From Peromyscus leucopus (taxonomy: Eukaryota > Chordata > Mammalia > Rodentia > Cricetidae), in contig NC_051073.1 in assembly GCF_004664715.2 (NCBI RefSeq), forward strand, positions 65,299,436-65,363,435: a stretch of 64,000 nt of DNA, written 5' to 3'. Of the stretch, positions 22,219 to 36,500 are shown piece by piece. Made by a program: the position numbers and the translations under genes. The notes below the pieces were generated by a model. It saw nothing but the letters and a program-made list of their open reading frames with translations, was not told the origin of the DNA and did not search any database. The stretch's first letter is position 1. Each line of letters begins with the position of its first letter.

Positions 22219-25200
22219 TGTGTAGGCCAGAGAGGATGTTGGAGCTAGAGTTACAGGCAGTTGTGAGCCATGCGATGTGGGTCTTGGATCTGAACTCAGG
22301 TCCTCTAGAAGAGCAACGTGTGCTCCCAGGCACTGAGCCATCTCCTCCGGCCTGTTCTTTGTTTTCTTAATGACTGCCATTCTGACTGGGGTGAGAGAGA
22401 ATTTCCACATAGTTTCTAACTAAGATTTTTCTGATAGGTAGTGAGGTTGAATGCTTTTTGTATGCTTATTGATCCCTTATATTTCATCTTCTGTGGACTG
22501 TAAATTTCATTAGACTATTTATTAAGTTGATTGGTTTCTTGTCGTTCAGTATTTTTCAGTCCTTTGTATATTCTAGATGTTAATGTTTGATGGATAGATT
22601 GTTAATATTATTATGGTATAGTCCAGAAAGCAATGTCTGCTAGCAAAGATTTTCCCCCCTTCAGTAGGCTCTCTTATTTGATGAGTTATTTCCACTGCAG
22701 TTCACAAGCTTTTTAATTTCATGAGGTTTCATTTATCAACTCCTGAGCCGCTGGAGTCCTGTTCAGAAAATTCATGCCTATGCGTGAATCTTAAAGTATT
22801 TTACCCCTTTTCCTCTAATAATTACAGAGTACTAGGTCTTACTTTGAGGGCTTGGTTCATTTGGGGCTGCTGTTCTTCATCTTGCTATTTTCTTTTCCTG
22901 CTTTGGTTTTTTTTTTTTCTTTTCTTTTTTTCCTCCCTCCTCCCTCCCCTTGAGATGGGTTCTTAGCTTACTATGTAGCTCTAGCTGGCCTGAAACTTGC
23001 TACATAGACCAGACTGACCTTGAACTCACAGAGACCTTCCAAACCCAGCACCATTCTACATGAGGGACTTGGAGCACCCTTGAGTATCACTGGGCATGGT
23101 GGTCCTGGAAGGAATCCCCATTCTGAGGGATGACTGCTTTTTTGGCGGCTAAGATATGGCAAAGAGTTTCTCCTGGTTTTTACTTGTCTTTCATTTAAAA
23201 TATATGTGCCAAAGAGATGTTTTGGTCCCTCACAGAATGAGTGCATGTGAAAGATGGAGAGGTGACAGGAGTGTCAGATCACCAGGTGTGGTATCCAGCT
23301 GTCAGTCCAGTATCCAGCTGGAGAGGAGGCTTTGGGTCTAAGTTCAAGGTCACCTGTGCATGTTTGAACTATCATTAGGTGGCAGATAGGCAGGAAGAAG
23401 TGACTAGAAGTTGGCGGTCAGCAATGGTCACTGAGAGTCTTGAGAAGAGGAGGTGAGACTTTGGCTAAGGCTGGAGTTGACGGGAAAGCAGAGAGTTAGA
23501 AGTGGAGTTCGTAAGGGGCTGCAGGACTCCGGCCTATCTTCTCAGTCTTCTAGAGGGAGAGGGCCGGGAAAGAGATGACGATCCGTGTCTGCAACCCCTA
23601 CCCACGCGCGAGGGGCGTGTGACTCCCTCCTTCTCCCCCCCACCAATCCCAGCCACCAAGGCCGTTCACTCAGCCTCTTCCACCTGTGTCCACCAGGGGG
23701 CGAGAAGGGCCGAGGCCATGTGGACCAACAGCTCCACCCTCAGTGGGCAGGTTTGAAATCCCTTGTTCGTCTATTGATCGGGGTGTATAATCTGCCCCGG
23801 GAAATTTTAGAATTTGTTCTGTTGCCCGGGAGCCACCTGCTTCCCGGCTCCACCCACGGGTTTCGATTTCAGCTCCCTCCTCCTGGGGGCAGCAGGGTGG
23901 CACCTTACCCGTGTTCCAGGGCTGCCCCCGGAACACCGCCTTTGCCCCCTGGTGGGTTTCTCCACCTGTCCCGCTGACGCACATGGAATGGTGTTGTACG
24001 CTGTCCACCTAGGACTGAGCCCTCATGATGGGGCCAGAGCGTTTACATCGGGTCCCTCTGTTGTTGCTGAGATCACCAACCTCGTTGGTTTGGCTGCGAA
24101 ACCGAGACCCAAAGGGGACACATTGCCTTTGGCGGTGACTCAGTCGGTTAGCAGATGACCTTTCAGAAAGCTTTGATTGCGGCTGCCATCGTCGGGCACG
24201 CGGCATAGAGGAATCACTTCTGTCCTTTCCACCATGCGGCTTCTGGGGGATCCAACTCAGGTCGCCAGGCTGGGTGGCAGGCACCCTTACCTGTTGAGTC
24301 GTGGTGCTAGACCCAGTGTGCAGCCCAGGCTGGCCTTGAACTCACAATCCTCCTGGCAGTTCCTCCTCAGTACATCCCACCACCTTCGCCATCACAAACC
24401 CGAGCCTATTTATTGTTGTTGTTGTTGTTGTTGTTGTTATTCAAAGGGAGAGTCTCTTGTAAGCCAGTCTTCCCTGGAACTCACTATGTAGACGAGGACG
24501 ACCTGGAACTGCTGATCCTCCTGCCTCCGCCTCCCCAGTGCTGGAATTGAGGGCATCCTCCACACCCAGGCCGAAGCCCAGAATGCTGCATGGTTCTGAA
24601 AGTCCAGCAGATCGAGCTTTTCTGATCGATAGGGAGACTCTCTCCACCCCACCCCCCACCCCAGTCCCTGTGCTCTGTGTAGGGATAGATGGACGGGCTA
24701 GGGAGGTTGCAGATAGATGGATGACGGATAGATCCCAGTCCACAGACCTTCTTCCAGGGTCTCCCAATCCTCCCGCCATCCCTTCACATGCTGCTCTGGT
24801 GTGAGTCGGTAAATCCTCAGCCGGAGGTGTTGCAGCTGTCCAGGTTACAAATGGACACCCCCTTTCATCCAGGAATTCCTAGAGATTCTCTGAGGGCCCA
24901 GAAGTCCGAGATGTCTGGCTGGTTTTTTTTTTGTTTTGTTTTGTTTTGTTTTTTGTTTTTTTTCTGTTGCTTCGAGAAAACACCACGACCAAGGCCGCTG
25001 ATAGGATGAAGGGTGTGTTTACGCTTGCAGTTCCCGAGAGTGAGAGTCCGTATCGGGGAGGGCAGCAGGCAGCAGACATGGTAGCTGGAGCTGGCCCCGG
25101 AAACGGAGAGCTCACGCCCGGAACTGCAAACACAAAGGGGAGAACCAACTGTCAACGGCACGAATCTTAACGTACCCAAGCTCCCCGCCACTGATGTACT

Positions 25201-28200
25201 GCCTCCAACGACTCCACACCTCCTGGACTGCCCGGTGCCACCAACGAGGGACCTGATGTTCAAAAGCCTGGGACTCCGAGGAACATCTCGTGCAAACCAC
25301 TGCACTGGTGTGACTTTACCGGAGTCCGCACAGACCGGAAAAGCAAGAGATTTCAAAACCCTGAGTACCCATCCGTGAGGGGTTGGTTACATGGACTCCT
25401 AACGTCTATAATGCTACTCTTAACAAACCCCCATAGCTTGTCACATAGAACTATATCCGAGGCACATCATTAAGGGGACGTAAAATGTGTAAGAGACTGT
25501 GGAGTGTGCTGCTGCTTGTGGAATTCAGGAACAGTGCGCCACACACATCGGTGCCTTTGGAATACTAAAGTGCATGCATGCTTTGAGTGCTAAAAGGGGA
25601 ATTAAATCAAGTGTCCCTGCTCACCCTGTTCCTTCGCTCCTTGCAGGCAGGCTGTAGTGGCACCAGGCTACCCGGTGATGGACAGACGAGCACGGAAGAT
25701 CCCCCCTTGCAGGAGCCTCCCTCATTCCCTCCCATCCAGGTCATCCAGGCCAGAGTGTCTTCCAGCAGCAGCTCCTCCGAGGTCTCCTCCATCAACTCCG
25801 ACCTGGAGGTACAGGGCCTCCCCGGCGGGTGGGGTGTGCATGGGTGTGTCACCTACCAGCACTTGCTGGGGCCTCCTTGAGATTGACCTGCTTTCTAACG
25901 CTGCCTTATTAACCTCAAAACTGCTAATCATGAGTGAAGCGCCTCACGGCTCCCACGGTCTATGGAGAAGCTTCTCAAACTAGGACAGGACTCCAGCGAT
26001 GCCTAGGTGGGGCTGGTCAAAGGGAATCCTGGACGATGGGGTCCAGTTCTCATAGACTACTTACGTATTCGGGTCCTTCCTACAGAAAAAAAAAAAATCT
26101 CTTAAAAGCCTGTGTAGTGGTTTAGGATTGATGGCTTAGGCCGTAACCCCAGTGCGCAGGCGGCTGAGGCAGGAGGATCATGAGTTCAAAGCCAGCCTGG
26201 GCTATATAAGAACCTGTTAGAAGGAAAGGAGAGAGGGAGAGAGAAGGAAGGCCTCCATCTCACTGTGTATCTGAAATGCACGTCACTCCAGGGATGCACA
26301 GACAGGCATAACTCTCACGTGTGTCCTGTCGCTCCGGGATCCTGCAGCTGGGGTTCCCAGCCACCTTCAACAAGGCAGTTTCCATTTGTCCAAGGACAGA
26401 GGAGAGCAAGGACGGCACAGAGGTCGCATGTATGTCGGAGAAGGATGCCACCTGGCTTTTTTGGTGGAGGAATGGCTGAGTTTTGTGCCCTAGCCTTTTG
26501 GGTGCTGAATGTCCATTTGTGGAATGGTGGGTCGTCAGCAGCAAGTGACGCTGAGTCGTGGCTTGGGTTTGGTTTGATTTTTTTTTTTTTTTCCCCAAGA
26601 CAGGGTATCTCTGTGTAGTTTTGGAGCCTGTCCTGGAACTCACTCGGTAGCCCAGGCTGGCCTCGAACTCACAAAGATCCACCTGGCTCTGCCTCCCGAG
26701 TGCTGGGATTAAAGGCATTGGTTTGATTTTTTAATGCCCTTATTTGCCAAAATAATCATGTGCTCAGAGTCTGAAAATTAGATTTATACTGTACCCTGAA
26801 ATCCAAAACTCAGAACTTCTGACTGTGAGGTAAACCAGACTCTGTAGTGTGATGTTCCAGACGTTTCTGCTCATAGCTAGGGTTCTGTCCTGGCCATTCT
26901 CTCCCCTGTCCCGGGCCTCTGGACCTTTCTTCCTGGGTTCCCTCTAGCCTCATTTCCATGGGCCAGAATTCTACCCAGAAGCCTGCTTCTGTAAACCCCC
27001 ACCCCAGGACCAGAGGCTCCCTCCCTGCTGCCCAGAGCCCATTTTCCTGCCCACCTCCACAGGTGGCCGTGGCCTGATGAGTGTGGGTGCGTCGCACGTC
27101 CCTCACTCTTAGAACAGCTGGCGTTTGAGAGCTGGGCTGGAGTTAGGAACTGTGCACCTCTTGGGGCCATTTTCCTAAACTGAGTCTAAGAGTATTTGCG
27201 ACACCAAGAAGCCTGGAGCTGGCGGTCTCCACTGAGGTCTGGAGCTGAAGGGACTAGAGAGGGAAAGCCCAGGGCAGAGCAGGGACAGGAGGGTCCGTGG
27301 GGGAGTAGGGCAATATTTACTTTGTGGAAATGATGACATCTCCTCCCCCCAGCCCCCCAAAGCACCTGGCATCCGTCTGGAACCTGCCCCTGTGGCTAGT
27401 CCGGGCCGTGTCTCTGCTCCGCGGTCCTTATTCTTCCCCCAGTTATAATCTCACAGTTTTTAGAAGTCCATTATTTAAAAATAGGTGCATCCTTGCTGTT
27501 CGGGTGTCTCATACCTGTAATCCCAGCACTCTGGCAGCTAACACTAGAGGATCCCTGAAAGTTGAAGACCAGCCGGACTACACAGTGAGACCCTGTCTCA
27601 ACACGAAGCCAGAAGTTACACATGTGTAAATCCTCAGAGTCCAAACAAAGCAAGCGGCCCTGGCTGCGTCTCCCCACATTAAAAGATAAATGTATAAGCT
27701 GGATGGTGATGGCACATACCTTTAATCCCAGCATTCGGGAGGCAGAGGCAGGCGGATCTCTGTGAGTTCGAGGTCAGCCTGGTCTACAGAGCAAATTCCA
27801 GGACAGCCAAGGCTACAGAGAGAAATCCTGACTTGGAGATAAAACAAACAAACAAAACTCTCATCTTTTCTATTTCTGTATGGTTTTGTTTATTGCTGGG
27901 GACTGAACCCCAAGTCTTGACCAGCCTGCAAAAGCACTCTACTGTTGAGCCAAGCAGACCTACGCCTTTTAAAAACTCATACAGTGTTCGTGACTCTGCT
28001 GGTCTCAATGAGAATGGTCCCCATAGGGTCGTATATTTGAATGCTTGACTCCCAGTTGGTGGAACCGTTTGGGAAGGGTTAAGGAGTGAGGTCTTGTTGG
28101 AGGAGGTGTGTCACTGGGGGTGGGCTTGTGTCTCCCTCTGCCTCCAGATGTGGGCTCTCAGCTACCGCTCCAGCACCGTGCCTGCCTGCTGCAATGAGAT

Positions 28201-31200
28201 GCCAATGTAATACACATTTGGGGGCAGAAAATTCAGAAAGCATAAAGAGAGCAGAGAAGAAAATGAAAATCAACCCCCTGGCTCACTAACCAACGGTCAC
28301 CTCCTCCATGCCATTGGTTTGGGGAGCCATGTTCCTTGAAGGTCTTGGTTTGTTTGCTACTAAGTGAGATCTGGAAGGCGTCTGTTAGCAGATGATGTAA
28401 CCCATACCTCACCTCAGCATCTCGTCAGTCATCCAGCAAACATTTTCCGAGCGTAGGCATTTGAAGGGAAAATACATGAGGACAGAGGGTCTGGCCTGAA
28501 CCTGCCTGCAGACAGGCAACTGCAGCGCCTCTTGGCCACAGTGACTCAGGTCTTCTGCACAAGCCTTCAGAGGGAAGCGTAGGGGTCAGAGTCAGGCCTC
28601 ACCTCTCCCATCCCTGAACTGGCATCATTCACATACTTGATGGCATTCAACTCGGGCATCCAGGACATCTCTCCTCCCTCTTGGGATGCCTCATCCAGGG
28701 CATCTCTCCTCCCTCTTGGGATGCCTCTGTCCATGTCCTGCTCCTCTTCTCTGACTGCTGCTGAGTGCCCTTCCCCCACCCCCTGGCTTGAATCTGTCAC
28801 TGACCACCCGGGCTTCCGTTTGATCCCATTTAATACAATCTAGGAGAGATGGTACCTGTTGTGTCTCTCTCTGGCCAATCTGAAAATGTGAACCTTGCCA
28901 AGTCTAGTACCGTCTTACGTCCCTGGGGACAGTCACTTCTCCCCAGATATAGGAGGAAGTAGTTGGATAGATGGTCTCCAAGAGTGTTTCCAGTTCCCAC
29001 GGTCTGTAGCTTAAACCTAGAATGTGGCCTTATTTCATCAATGCTCAACACACACCCCCATACACACACCACTTCACTTCCTCAGGAATGGAAGAAATAT
29101 TGCCACACGCTGTGTAGACAGGAACTAGCACATGTTTCAGAAGCATGAAAAAGCCTGCTTTAGGAAGCTCGTGAACTGAAACACTGTGTGCTGTGCTTCA
29201 CATAGGGGACAGAATCACGGCCCTGAAAATGACTCAGGCATGCAAGAAGCCAGGTATGGTGGCCACATCTTGGGAGTTGGAGGCTGGCTTGAGTGACATC
29301 TCACAATCCTGTCCCAAAGGATAAGGACTGTGGACATGTTTGTTGTGTATAAAAGGGGAAAAAGTATTTGCACAATTTGATCTTATTGCAGTGTACATAG
29401 TGTATACATATGGCGTCATTATACACACAGCATGGCTGTGATAATTGTTCTCAAGGTTATTCTATAACTGTTCAGAGGAAAAAATCTCCCAAGGATAGAA
29501 TATATATAGAATGTGTATGTGTGTATGTGTGTACTTTTGAACACTTATTTTTGTGTTATGTGTATGAATGTTTTCCTGCCTGTGTGTCTGTGTACCACGT
29601 GCATGCAGTGCCTGAAGAGGCCAGTAGAGGACACTGGATGCCCTGGAATTAGAGTGAACCATCATGCGGGTACTGAGAATCAAACCTGGGTCTTCTAGAA
29701 GAGCAGCCAGTGTTCTTAACTGCTGAGCTGTCTCTCCAGTCAGTGTATATATATTTTGATGAGTCTTTTTTTTTTTTTTTTTTGAGTCTTATGTAGCCTA
29801 GGCTAGCTTCACACCAATAGGTAGCTGAGGCTGGCCTTGAAGACTTCAGGTTCTCCTGCCTCACCTCCCCAGTGCTAGCTGGGATGTTATTTTTTGAATC
29901 TTTTTCTGTGAGGAAAAAAAAAATTTTTTTTTTTCTTTTGTTGTTGTTTGAAACAGGGAAAAGATCTAAAACATTGTATTTATTGTTAGCCTTTTGGGAG
30001 GAGAGACTTCTGTTATAAAGATTTGAGTTAATTGGGCTTACGATGTCATCATAGACTTAAAATAAAAGCCAGGTCTGGTGGTGGTGGTACATGCTTGTAA
30101 TCACAGCACTACAGGCAGAGGCCGGAGAAGTGCCGGTTTGAAGTTTGTGTGATCTACACATAGACCCTGTCTAAAAAAAAAACCAAAAAACAAAAACAAA
30201 ACAAAAAACCCTAACCACTCCTCCCAGCAGAGGGCGCTCTTGTTAACGCTCACGCTGTCCCTGGTGTTGGCTCTTGGAATGACTGTCCAGGTTTCATTTT
30301 CGCGCAGCTGGGAGACTCGAGCCTACTTACTGGTTTGCTTGACTTTAAATAAACTTTTCATTTTGGAATAATTTTGGATGTACAGATTTTTTTTTTTTTC
30401 AAAATTAGCACAAATTTCCTGTTTGCCCTTTTTTGGCCCAGCTACCTCTTTTCATGTCTTACGTAACACGCTACATTTAGCAAAGCTAGGAAACGAACCG
30501 AGTACATTTCTACAGCTGGACTCCAGGCTCGGCTCGGATCGTGGCAGTTTCTCGCCAGCTGGATGTGGTCAAGGACAGCGCACTGCGCTCTGAAACCGTC
30601 CTTAACCGAGTACGCACAAACTGTTAACACGCAAACTGCCATTTACATTTTGGGTGGATGTCCATGTTTTTCTAAGGAAAAGCAAAGTGCTTTTGAATTT
30701 AACGTCTCTGCTTACTTCCATCACACTTTAAAATCATGGAGCTTTTCAGGCCCTGTGTTATGTAAGTTTAGTAATCTGTACCTTTTCTAATGAATTTTTC
30801 CATTTATGTTTCCACCAGAAGAATGTCAGTAAAAAGATGGGTGGGGCTGAGTGCCCTCATCCCGGGGAGCCCCCTGCCCGGTTGGCTGCAGCCTATCTGT
30901 GCTATCGATTTGCTTCTGAATGTTTCCTCTCCACTTAGAGGGGCAAAAGATGAACGCCAGCAGGGAGAAGGCAGGGGAGGATAGGCAGGGACAAGTCTGA
31001 GCAACAATGATACATATGTATTCCAACTTAAAAAGGAAGGTGAATGCTAGCCAATCGTAGTGGTACATGCCTGTAATCCCAGCACTGGGGGAGGCTGAGG
31101 CAGGAGGATGACATGTTTCTTGCCAGCCTCTGCTACACACTGAGAGCCTGTTACACGAAATTGATTACTTAATTGGTAATAAAAAGATGCATGGCAGCTA

Positions 31201-33491
31201 GTTCAGGTTTGGTGTATCACCCCTAAAGCCCCAGCTCTTGAGACTGCCATATGTTCAAGGCCAGCCTGAGCTACAATATGAGAATTTATCTCAAAAAAGA
31301 AAAAAGAAAGAAAATTTAGGCTTTGCATACACGAAGCCTTGGGTTTCAGGATAAGTACCCTCTCCCTGCAAAATAAGATAATGCTAAGGATTCTGCACAG
31401 AGATGAGCTGGGACTACGTGGGGATTAGATTGGGTTTAGTCATGATATCACAATTAGGATGTGTCTATGGAAGCCTTCTATGTGATTTGCAAATAAAATG
31501 ATTTACTTTAAAATACCAGATTAGGAGCTAGGTGAGCAGGCTCGCACTAGCCTTCATTATTTTTTTGTTTTTGTGTATGACTACAATCCCTACAATTAAA
31601 GCATTTAAAATGAGCATTTAAAGAGTTGAACAGGCCAGGCATGTCGTCACAGGCTGGTAGTCCAGCATTTGGGAGGTGGAGGGAGGAGGATCAAGGCTAG
31701 CCTTAGCTAGGCAGTGAGTCGGAGGCCAGCCTCAGCTACGTGAGACACTGTCTCAAGAAACAAGTCAATAAAAGACTTGAACAGTAGAAGCTTTGTTTTC
31801 AATGGCTGCTAGGTTGTCTCATAGACGTCCACGAACAGCCTATCAGCATAGACTCCTAGCTCCTGGATCAGAAATGCATGTCTCCCAGGCACGGAATGAA
31901 GAGCTGGAGGACCGACCCAGACAGTCCGCACTTGCTCGCCCAGACTCTTGAGTCAGGCATATTTGAGGCTTGGAGTGGAACCAGCCATGCAGTAAATGCT
32001 GAGGAAAAAATGAATGCAAGCTGCTTGGCAAACCCCATATTTCAAGGTGGAGGTTTTATTTGCACCTCTTTCTTACAAGTTTTATGAGTTTGCATTGGGT
32101 AATCTCAGCTATGTGGTTAATAAGTAGAAGATTTACTGTTATTATTACTATTATTAGAACTACTGCTACCACCCATAATTTCTAATTATAGTAATTGTGA
32201 AGTGCCTGAGAATCATTTCTCCCAGAACCCAAAGCCCTGCGTAACCATGGTGGGTTTATTTTATTTTGATCATTTAACTAACTTACTAAATTAATTACTC
32301 TGCTAATAGCGACTGCCTTCCTGCTTGCTGGAATGTTGTCCCGCCCCAGCCCCCACTCCCCAGCCATCCAGGGCTCTGACTCCTGGCTCACTGAGCACAT
32401 GGGCTGACTCTGAGCTCTGTGGTCCCGGGGCAAGATCCGTCCAACACTCTCTGTCTCTCTTTTTATCCTACAGCAGAAGTATTGGGAAGCCCTAAACTCG
32501 GAGCAGGTATGGACAAGCGTTTGGGCTCTTTCGGGAGGGACTTCCATGGCTTGATTTTCCATTTCTCTTTCTGTTTGAACCCCTTTGGATGGAGGACATG
32601 ACAGTTTTTTAGTTTTAAAAAAAAAAAAAAAAAAAAAGGAGGGCTGGAGAGATAGCTCAGGGGTTAAGAGCACTGGCTGCTCTTCCAGAGGACCTGAGTT
32701 CAATTCCCAGCAACCACATGGTGGCTCACAACCATCTATAACGAGATCTGGTGCCTCCTTCTGGTGTACAGGCATACTATATACATGGTAAAAAAATACA
32801 TCTTTAAAAAAGAAAAATGAGGGCTGGAGAGCTGGCTCAGAGGTTAAGAGCACTGACTGCTCTTCCAGGACCTGAGTTCAATTCCCAGCAACCACATGGT
32901 GGCTCACAACCATCTGTAATGAGATTTGGTGCCCTCTTCTGGCCTGCAGTCATACATGCTGTATACATAATAAATAAATAAATCTTTAAAAAAAATAAAT
33001 AAAAAATTAAAAAAGAAAAATGAATGCGAGCTGGAGATGCTCCTCAGGAGAGGGCTTGCCCATACAGCCCCCTCCCAGCACTACAGAGTAAATACATAAG
33101 AGATAAAGGTCTGGAGGCAAGCCTGGGATCCGTGGAGTTGGGGGACTCTCTTTTCAAGGTCTTTTCTGCACTGGGAAGTATTCAGAGCCAATTGGCTCAG
33201 CTTGGGAAGAACTCAGTGTAGCCCAGTGAAGAAACACAGCATGACCGTGTCTGTGAGCCGTGGGGTGGCTGCAGGTCACATGTGGTATGTGGGGGGTGGC
33301 TGCAGCAGTTGTGATGAGAAACAGCCTCACACGTTGGCGGTGTCTTTCTGAGACCTCCTGCAGCTGGCAGTCTCCTCACTTGCAATGACAGACAGGCATG
33401 TTTGGTGACAGCTACCTGTGCCTGTCATCATCCAGGATTGTTTGTGACACAAGAATGCATCATCTCTCACACAATTAATTTTTTCGTCTTT

Positions 33492-33563
<72 letters not shown>

Positions 33564-36500
33564 CCTCCCTCCCTCTTCTTCCCTCTTTCCCTCCCTTCTT
33601 TCTTTTTCTTTCTTTCTCTTTCTCGATTTCTCTCTTTCTCTCTCTTTCTTTTTTTCTTCTTTCCTTTTCTTTTTGAGACAGGGTTTCTCTCTGTAGCCCT
33701 GGCTTCTTGGAACTCACTCTATAGACCAGGCTGGCCTTGAACTCAACAGAGATCTACCTGCCTCTGCCTTCCGAGTGCTGGGATTAAAGGTGTGCACCAC
33801 TGCCCCCCCCCCCCCCCCCCCGGCTTTATGCCTTCTAATTAAGTTTTTTTTTTTATTATTGCTCAAAGCATCTGAGCACATTATCCTATAGATTTCTAGA
33901 TTTTAGCATGTTATCCTATAGATTCTGAAGACTTTAAATGCCTTCTAAGATGTAATCTACATTAAATGGCTCACCTGCTCAAAGTGCCAGACTGTTTCTG
34001 TTCACGGGCAGATGACTCCATCAGGGTTAGCAAGAATAATTTCCGGCCGGGCGGTGGTGGCGCACGCCTTTAATCCCAGCACTCGGGAGGCAGAGCCAGG
34101 CGGATCTCTGTGAGTTCGAGGCCAGCCTGGGCTACCAAGTGAGCTCCAGGAAAGGCGCAAAGCTACACAGAGAAACCCTGTCTCAAAAAAAAAAAAAGAA
34201 TAATTTCCGAAGCATTCAAGGAGTTGGAACAGTGGCTTCCGAACATCAGAGCATCTAAGAAGTACTGTAGTGACTACTTGTTAAGACGTCAAACTGCCTG
34301 TCTCACCCAACCAACAGTGGCCGCAGAGCCCCCGGCATCAGCCCGGTGACCACTGGCATGGTGCCTCTGTCATTGTTAATCCAGAGCATGTTCGGAGACG
34401 TCTGATCTAGGACCTGGGTCTGTGCTTGCCAACGGTATTTATAAAAAGTGCCCTGGCCATCCACAGAGGACAGAACAGGCCCCTGTTCCCACCACTGTGC
34501 CCACGGCTCTGAGGTTAAGGGCCACTGAGTTATTTTATGTAGAATCTTCAATGTCTGGAAAGAGTTTGGTTAGAGGTGCCAAGTCGGCAACCATGACTAC
34601 ACAAGAAGTTGGCACAACCCAGACAGGTACAGAAGATTGAATTGCATGGACCTAGTTACCTCAGGGCCAGGTCTGCAGGGTCACTGGGCTGCAGTGATCT
34701 TTTTAACACGGTGTGCGTGCGTGCATGCGTGCGTGTGTGTACACATGCGTGCGTGTAGGGTGCTACAGAACATCACGCACTCATGGAGACCAAAGCAGAG
34801 CGTCCTCCAGAGTGTCCTCCTTTCTTACTCTCCACTTATTCTTTTGAGGCAGGGTCTCTCCATAAACCTAAACCTTGTTGTTTTCAGCTAGACTTGCAGG
34901 CAGCAAGCCCAGCAACCTTCCTGTCTCTACCCCTCACATCCCTGGGGTTACAGGGTTCCAAACTCAGGTCCCCATGGTTGTGCAAAAAGCACTTTTAACC
35001 ACTGAGCCATCTGTCATCCCATTGTGGAGTTTTTAACCACCGAGTAGAACTTGGTTCAGTTATATGGGTGAATCATGAATTGAATTAGGTTCTTTTTTCA
35101 AAACTAAGTGGAAATTTGTGTTTCAGAGCTGATATGCTGTGGGCATCACATGAGAGCCTTGAAGGTTTTATGTGGGACTTCTCAGAACTGAGCTGTGAGC
35201 TCAGTTTGCTCGGGTGATGGTCAAGTGTCTTTCTCGGAGTGCATGTGTGTGTCTGGGTCTATGATGCTACCCAGATAGGTCTTTCAGCCCAAGGTAACAT
35301 AGCTCCCATGATCATCGCTTGTATCTGGGTTTTTCTTGTTGTTTTGTCTGTTTGGGTTTGTTTGTTTGCTTGCTTGCTTGCTTGCTTGAGACAGGGTATC
35401 TGTGTCTCTCTGGCTGTCCTGGAACTCACTCTGTAGACCAGGCTGGCCTCAAAGTAGAGATCCACCTGCCTCTACCTCTTAAGTGCTGGGATTAAAGGTG
35501 TACGCCATCACCACCACCACCACCACCACCACCACCACCACCACCACCACCACCACCACCGGGCTTTGTTTTGTATTTCTGTGACAGGCTTTCACAGTAT
35601 AGTCCTGATTGTCCTGAAACGCTCCATGTGGACGTCTATGTAGGCTGGCCTCAACCTCACAGAAATTTGCCTTCCTCTGCCTCTCTGCCTCTGCCATGCT
35701 GGAATAAGAGGGGTGTGCCACCATGCCCAGTGATAAAATCCTTAATCTTAAATCATGCCCAGGATTCACTCTCTGCTCTGTCATCTTTGAAGAGTGCTTT
35801 GCAGACAACTCCATCTGCACCGACAGGCCCATTTCTAATCCATCACGCCTCTCAAACCTCTGCTGAGCTCGTTGCCATTCTTGTTGGAGTCCTTGATGAC
35901 ATCATGCTGAATTGGCTTTTTTTTTTTTTTTTTTTTTTGGTTTTTCGAGACAGGGTTTCTCTGTGTAGCTTTGTGCCTTTCCTGGAACTCACTTGGTAGC
36001 CCAGGCTGGCCTCAAACTCACAGAGGTCCGCCTGGCTCTGCCTCCCGAGTGCTGGGATTAAAGGTGTGCGCCACCACCGCCCCGCTGTTGAATTGGCTTT
36101 TTTTTATTAAAGTGTGTGTGTGTGTGTGTGTCTCGAGTGCCAGCTCACATGTGGCGATCAGAGGACAACGTACAGGAATCAGTCCTCTCCCTCCATTGTG
36201 TGGGTCTCAGGGATCAAACCTGGACTGTAGGACTTTGCAGCAAGCACCGTTTACCGACTGAGCCACCTCACTGGCCCTGAAGTGGTGAGGTGGCTTTTTA
36301 AAAAAATATATTTTTATTTTATGTGCATGGAAAATTTTTACCTGCATGTATGTCTGTGTACCATATGCAAGCAGTAGCCAGAAAAGGGGATCAGACCCCC
36401 TGGAATTAGAGTTACGGGTGGTTGTGAGTCGCAGTGTAGGCGATGGGAACTGAACCTGGGTCCTCTGGAGGAGCAGCCAGGGCTCTCCCGGCTGAGCCAT

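Larger units (their letters stand above)
20265..25646 (+). other. Tmem44: Tmem44 intron 8
   Basis: Donor GTGAGT, acceptor CGCTCCTTGCAG. Dense in LINE-derived DNA (three L1 3' ends and one older antisense L1). 23050-24230 and 25310-25640 are single-copy-like. The former holds two convergent CTCF-type motifs at 23690 and 23956. Confidence 0.85.

Noticed and set aside
32461..32520. Possible extra Tmem44 exon after a good acceptor (TTTTATCCTACAG)
   Set aside because: No donor keeps the frame between exons 9 and 10, which join directly in phase 0 and match the family.
32641..33000. tRNA genes suggested by box A/B-like sequences
   Set aside because: They are B2 SINEs. The cloverleaf is not intact and the copies carry SINE bodies and tails.
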